Origin: Telluribacter humicola
GTDB taxonomy: Bacteria; Bacteroidota; Bacteroidia; Cytophagales; Spirosomataceae
NCBI RefSeq assembly: GCF_017355935.1
Contig: NZ_JAFIQT010000002.1
Span: 248,001-312,000 of the forward strand
DNA: 64,000 bases
Reading direction: 5' to 3'
Shown here piece after piece: positions 61,666 to 64,000 of this stretch (its first letter is position 1; each line of letters begins with the position of its first letter). Below the pieces are notes generated by a model, which searched no databases, was not told the DNA's origin, and worked only from the letters and a program-made list of their open reading frames with translations. The position numbers and the translations under genes are program-made.

Positions 61666-62424
61666 ATGCGTTATTTTATTGAACTGAGCTACAAGGGGAC
61701 CCACTACAACGGCTGGCAGCGGCAGCCCAACTCCGTGGCGGTACAGCAGGTACTCGAAGAAGCTATGGAAAAGGTATTCAGGGGGCCGGTAGAGATAGTA
61801 GGTAGCAGCCGCACTGATACCGGTGTACACGCCACCCAGCAGTACGCCCACTTTGATCTGCCCGCGGCTATGGCTGATCCCGGTCGGGCGGTACATAGTC
61901 TTAATGCCCTGCTTCCTCCCGATATAGCTATACATAGGATAGTACCCGTTGCCGACGACGTTCACTCCCGCTTTATAGCCACCCACCGACGCTACGAGTA
62001 CCGGATCATCCGGCAGAAGAATCCCTTCCTGACCCATGAGGCCCACGTCTTTCGTCCCGAGCTAGACCTTACTACCATGAATGAGGCGGCGGCGCTGCTG
62101 CTCCAATACGATGATTTTGAAAGCTTCAGTAAGATCCACACCAGCGTCAATACCTTCCTGTGTCAGATCACCGAGGCCCGCTGGTACTGGCAGGGGCCGG
62201 TGCTAATATTTTCGGTCCAATCCAACCGCTTCCTGCGGGGGATGGTGCGGGCCCTGGTGGGTACCCTTATGCAGGTAGGGCTGGGTAAGCTATCGGTAGC
62301 TGATTTCGAAAAGATCATCCTGTCCAAAAATCGCAAGGAGGCCGGCGCTCAGGCCCCGCCGCACGGGCTGTTCCTGGTGGAGGTAGGCTACCCGGATGGG
62401 CTGCTGCCCGACGCGGAGCTATAA
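61666..62424 (+). CDS. truA: tRNA pseudouridine(38-40) synthase TruA
   Basis: 252 residues from ATG 61666. It converts uridines 38-40 in tRNA anticodon arms to pseudouridine. RTDTGVHA with the catalytic Asp is at about 52, and RYEYRII, FLRGMVRALVGTL and the final APPHGLFLVEVGYP are present. The longer frame starting 48 bases upstream is rejected on family length and promoter position. It overlaps the convergent DUF1835 gene by six bases. Confidence 0.96.
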   Translation: MRYFIELSYKGTHYNGWQRQPNSVAVQQVLEEAMEKVFRGPVEIVGSSRTDTGVHATQQYAHFDLPAAMADPGRAVHSLNALLPPDIAIHRIVPVADDVHSRFIATHRRYEYRIIRQKNPFLTHEAHVFRPELDLTTMNEAAALLLQYDDFESFSKIHTSVNTFLCQITEARWYWQGPVLIFSVQSNRFLRGMVRALVGTLMQVGLGKLSVADFEKIILSKNRKEAGAQAPPHGLFLVEVGYPDGLLPDAEL

Positions 62425-63198
62425 AGTATCCAACAGATGCTTTACCTGAGTATCACCAAAGCCGTAGACTCCGGCCCGCTGGAAGAACTCATTATAAATA
62501 GTGAGAAAGTCATCCGTCTGCTTTTCGGAAATAATATCCCGGAGTACCCGCTGAGGACGCCCGGCTCCATCCTCGGTCGGAAAGCGATCCAGGTGGGCTT
62601 CACAGACGGTCTGTAAGTTGGGGAAGGTGTCTGAATAGGTAGTACCTAAATCCCGTAGTTTCTCCCTATCATCGGCCTTGTAAGCTTGCCAGCACTGGCT
62701 GAGTAGCTCTACATCGCTTTGCGTTATAGCCTCCCGCTCCCGGTAAGCTACTGCCAGGTCTTGCAGTGTCATAGGGCCAAAGCCGCGCCAGTCGGGCTGG
62801 CCGTTTAGCGTACGGGGCTTCACGATATAAAGCTTGAGTTGGGAAGCCTTCTCCCGCAGGATTGACAGGCAAAACCACAGATTGACCTGGCAGAAAAGAT
62901 CTTCTTCAAACCACAGGTTTACCTCCGAACCGGCCGGTATAGCCTGTATCTGCTCAAACTCACTGACCACCCGTTGATAGTAGTCTTCACGCGACGCGCC
63001 GTAGGTCTGGCCGATAAAGCGGGCCCTGTTCTCCCAGAATTCGCTTAGTGGCTCTCCACTCACATCACCTACCACCAGGCATTCGCGGGCCACCAGGCAC
63101 TGGCCGGGTACGGTATCGTGCGGGAAGCCGTCAAGCAGGGCGTCGCCGTTGAGGATGTGGTAACTGGATGACATCGGTGTGGATGAAGTAGATTGCAT
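62419..63198 (-). CDS. DUF1835 domain protein
   Basis: 259 residues. The N-terminal half (HILNGDALLDGFP ... VARECLVVGDVSG ... NLWFEEDLFCQVNLWF) is DUF1835, and the C-terminal half matches the usual DUF3658-like partner. Function is unknown. Alternative start ATG 63174 (MSSSYHIL) gives a more standard N-terminus. Its 3' end overlaps truA convergently by six bases. Confidence 0.85.
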   Translation of the reverse strand: MQSTSSTPMSSSYHILNGDALLDGFPHDTVPGQCLVARECLVVGDVSGEPLSEFWENRARFIGQTYGASREDYYQRVVSEFEQIQAIPAGSEVNLWFEEDLFCQVNLWFCLSILREKASQLKLYIVKPRTLNGQPDWRGFGPMTLQDLAVAYREREAITQSDVELLSQCWQAYKADDREKLRDLGTTYSDTFPNLQTVCEAHLDRFPTEDGAGRPQRVLRDIISEKQTDDFLTIYNEFFQRAGVYGFGDTQVKHLLDTL

Positions 63199-63432
63199 GG
63201 CTGGGATGTTAAGTAGTAGGCATTATTGCCGGTAAGGTAGGTAATTGGCTGGAAAAATAGTAGCAGAATTACACTGGCGGAGGTACTCCTCTGTGGTTTA
63301 GTCACAACAAGTAGTCATATCCTGAGGTTTTTATTTATACTTGTACAATGGCACCCTCCGAATGATAGAGGTGCCTCATTATTATATTAACGTTGGCTGT
63401 GGCCTGGGGCTGACAGCTACTATTTACTGACT

Positions 63433-64000
63433 ATGCCCATAGGAATTATAATACTGGCCGCGGGTGCCTCCCAGCGAATGGGGACACCCAAGCAGGCTCT
63501 CCCCATAGAAAACGGCAAAAGCTTCCTTCAGAAAACCGTCGAAACCGCGCTGGCTACCGACCTGCGTCCCGTGGTAGTGGTAGTCGGAGCCAATAAGAAA
63601 GAGGTGGTACCTGAGCTGGAAGGATTGCCCGTTACTATCATTGACAATACACTGTGGCAGGAAGGTATGGCATCCTCGGTACGAATGGGGCTGGTCGGAG
63701 CTTACCTGACTGACAGAAACCTACAGGCGGTATTGATGCTGGTGTGTGACCAACCCTATATTACTCCTTCGCTGCTGGAACACATGGTGGTCACGCTGAA
63801 TGAGTCGGGTAAAAAAGCCGTAGTTTGCCGCTACGGTGAAAGCTGGGGTGTTCCGGTCCTGATCGGTAATCAGCTATTTGAGGAAATGACGCACCTGAAA
63901 GGCGAACAAGGAGCCAAGCCACTGCTCGAGAAACACATCAACGAGGTAGCCTTCGTGAATTTTGATCAGGGTGATATTGACATTGACACGCCCGACGACT
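63433..64000 (+). CDS. MocA-like nucleotidyltransferase (3' partial)
   Basis: 189 codons are visible before the right edge. The N-terminus GIIILAAGASQRMGTPKQ is the NTP-binding loop of MobA/MocA-type cytidylyl- or guanylyltransferases, followed by VVVVGANKKEVVPEL, QEGMASSVRMGL, VCDQPYI and SWGVPVLIG. The family attaches CMP or GMP to the molybdenum cofactor; the exact nucleotide needs the remaining gene and neighbours such as xdh or coxL. No stop codon is reached. Confidence 0.88.
   Translation, partial: MPIGIIILAAGASQRMGTPKQALPIENGKSFLQKTVETALATDLRPVVVVVGANKKEVVPELEGLPVTIIDNTLWQEGMASSVRMGLVGAYLTDRNLQAVLMLVCDQPYITPSLLEHMVVTLNESGKKAVVCRYGESWGVPVLIGNQLFEEMTHLKGEQGAKPLLEKHINEVAFVNFDQGDIDIDTPDD

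Noticed and set aside
63350-63375. GGCAC/GTGCC hairpin before the MocA-like gene as a terminator
   Set aside because: Bulged stem without a T-tract; it may be chance.

Overview
The window looks like a chromosomal segment from a Bacteroidota bacterium of the order Cytophagales (a Spirosoma/Dyadobacter-like relative). I base this on protein families seen here: a T9SS C-terminal sorting domain, a TonB-dependent receptor followed by DUF4249 lipoproteins, LytTR/LytS signalling, GEVED and 2TM domains, and an LA_2272 surface-repeat protein. Start-proximal TAnnTTTG -7 elements, typical of Bacteroidota promoters, agree with this. Intergenic regions carry many long, near-perfect hairpin terminators. 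GTAC, and especially GGTACC, is strikingly frequent. No insertion sequence, prophage or CRISPR array was seen.

Layout. 1-7 kb: the end of a one-TM protein, pterin carbinolamine dehydratase, a sialidase-like BNR protein, a NYN-LOTUS protein, OsmC, thymidylate synthase, two 2TM-domain proteins, a D-aminoacylase-like amidohydrolase and acylphosphatase. 7-11.5 kb is a small accessory patch: an MntA/HepT toxin-antitoxin pair whose HepT is frameshifted at its catalytic motif, a decayed 5' fragment of a SIR2 gene, a TPR lipoprotein, a DUF4188 protein, and a complete SIR2-family gene related to the fragment. 11.5-22.8 kb: GNAT, TRIC-type channel, manganese catalase, ABC exporter, lipoproteins, two alpha/beta hydrolases, a YrdB-like protein, a cold-shock protein, purL and tRNA-Ser(UGA).

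23.4-31.2 kb is the most unusual neighbourhood. Five stand-alone receiver-domain proteins are interleaved with four paralogous 74-78-residue proteins of a family I do not recognise. It ends with a membrane-anchored multi-PAS protein that has a histidine-kinase dimerisation segment but no ATPase domain. 31-39 kb: CsbD, an HGSNAT-like membrane acyltransferase, a signalling cluster (LytTR regulator, PAS kinase, soluble LytS-type kinase), a surface-repeat protein and an S41 peptidase. The LytS-type kinase gene and the S41 peptidase gene share an upstream sequence motif.

39-53 kb: an AGE-family epimerase, a Gfo/Idh/MocA oxidoreductase, a DUF2062 protein, PolX, an M43-like metalloprotease, and a striking 1214-residue fusion of a beta-lactamase-like serine hydrolase to a complete TonB-dependent receptor, followed by two paralogous DUF4249 lipoproteins. 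53-64 kb: a fatty acid hydroxylase, an ABC transporter pair, a cytochrome c, an SDR, ferritin, a hypothetical protein, a T9SS-secreted protein, glnS, truA, a DUF1835 protein and the start of a MocA-like nucleotidyltransferase running off the right edge.
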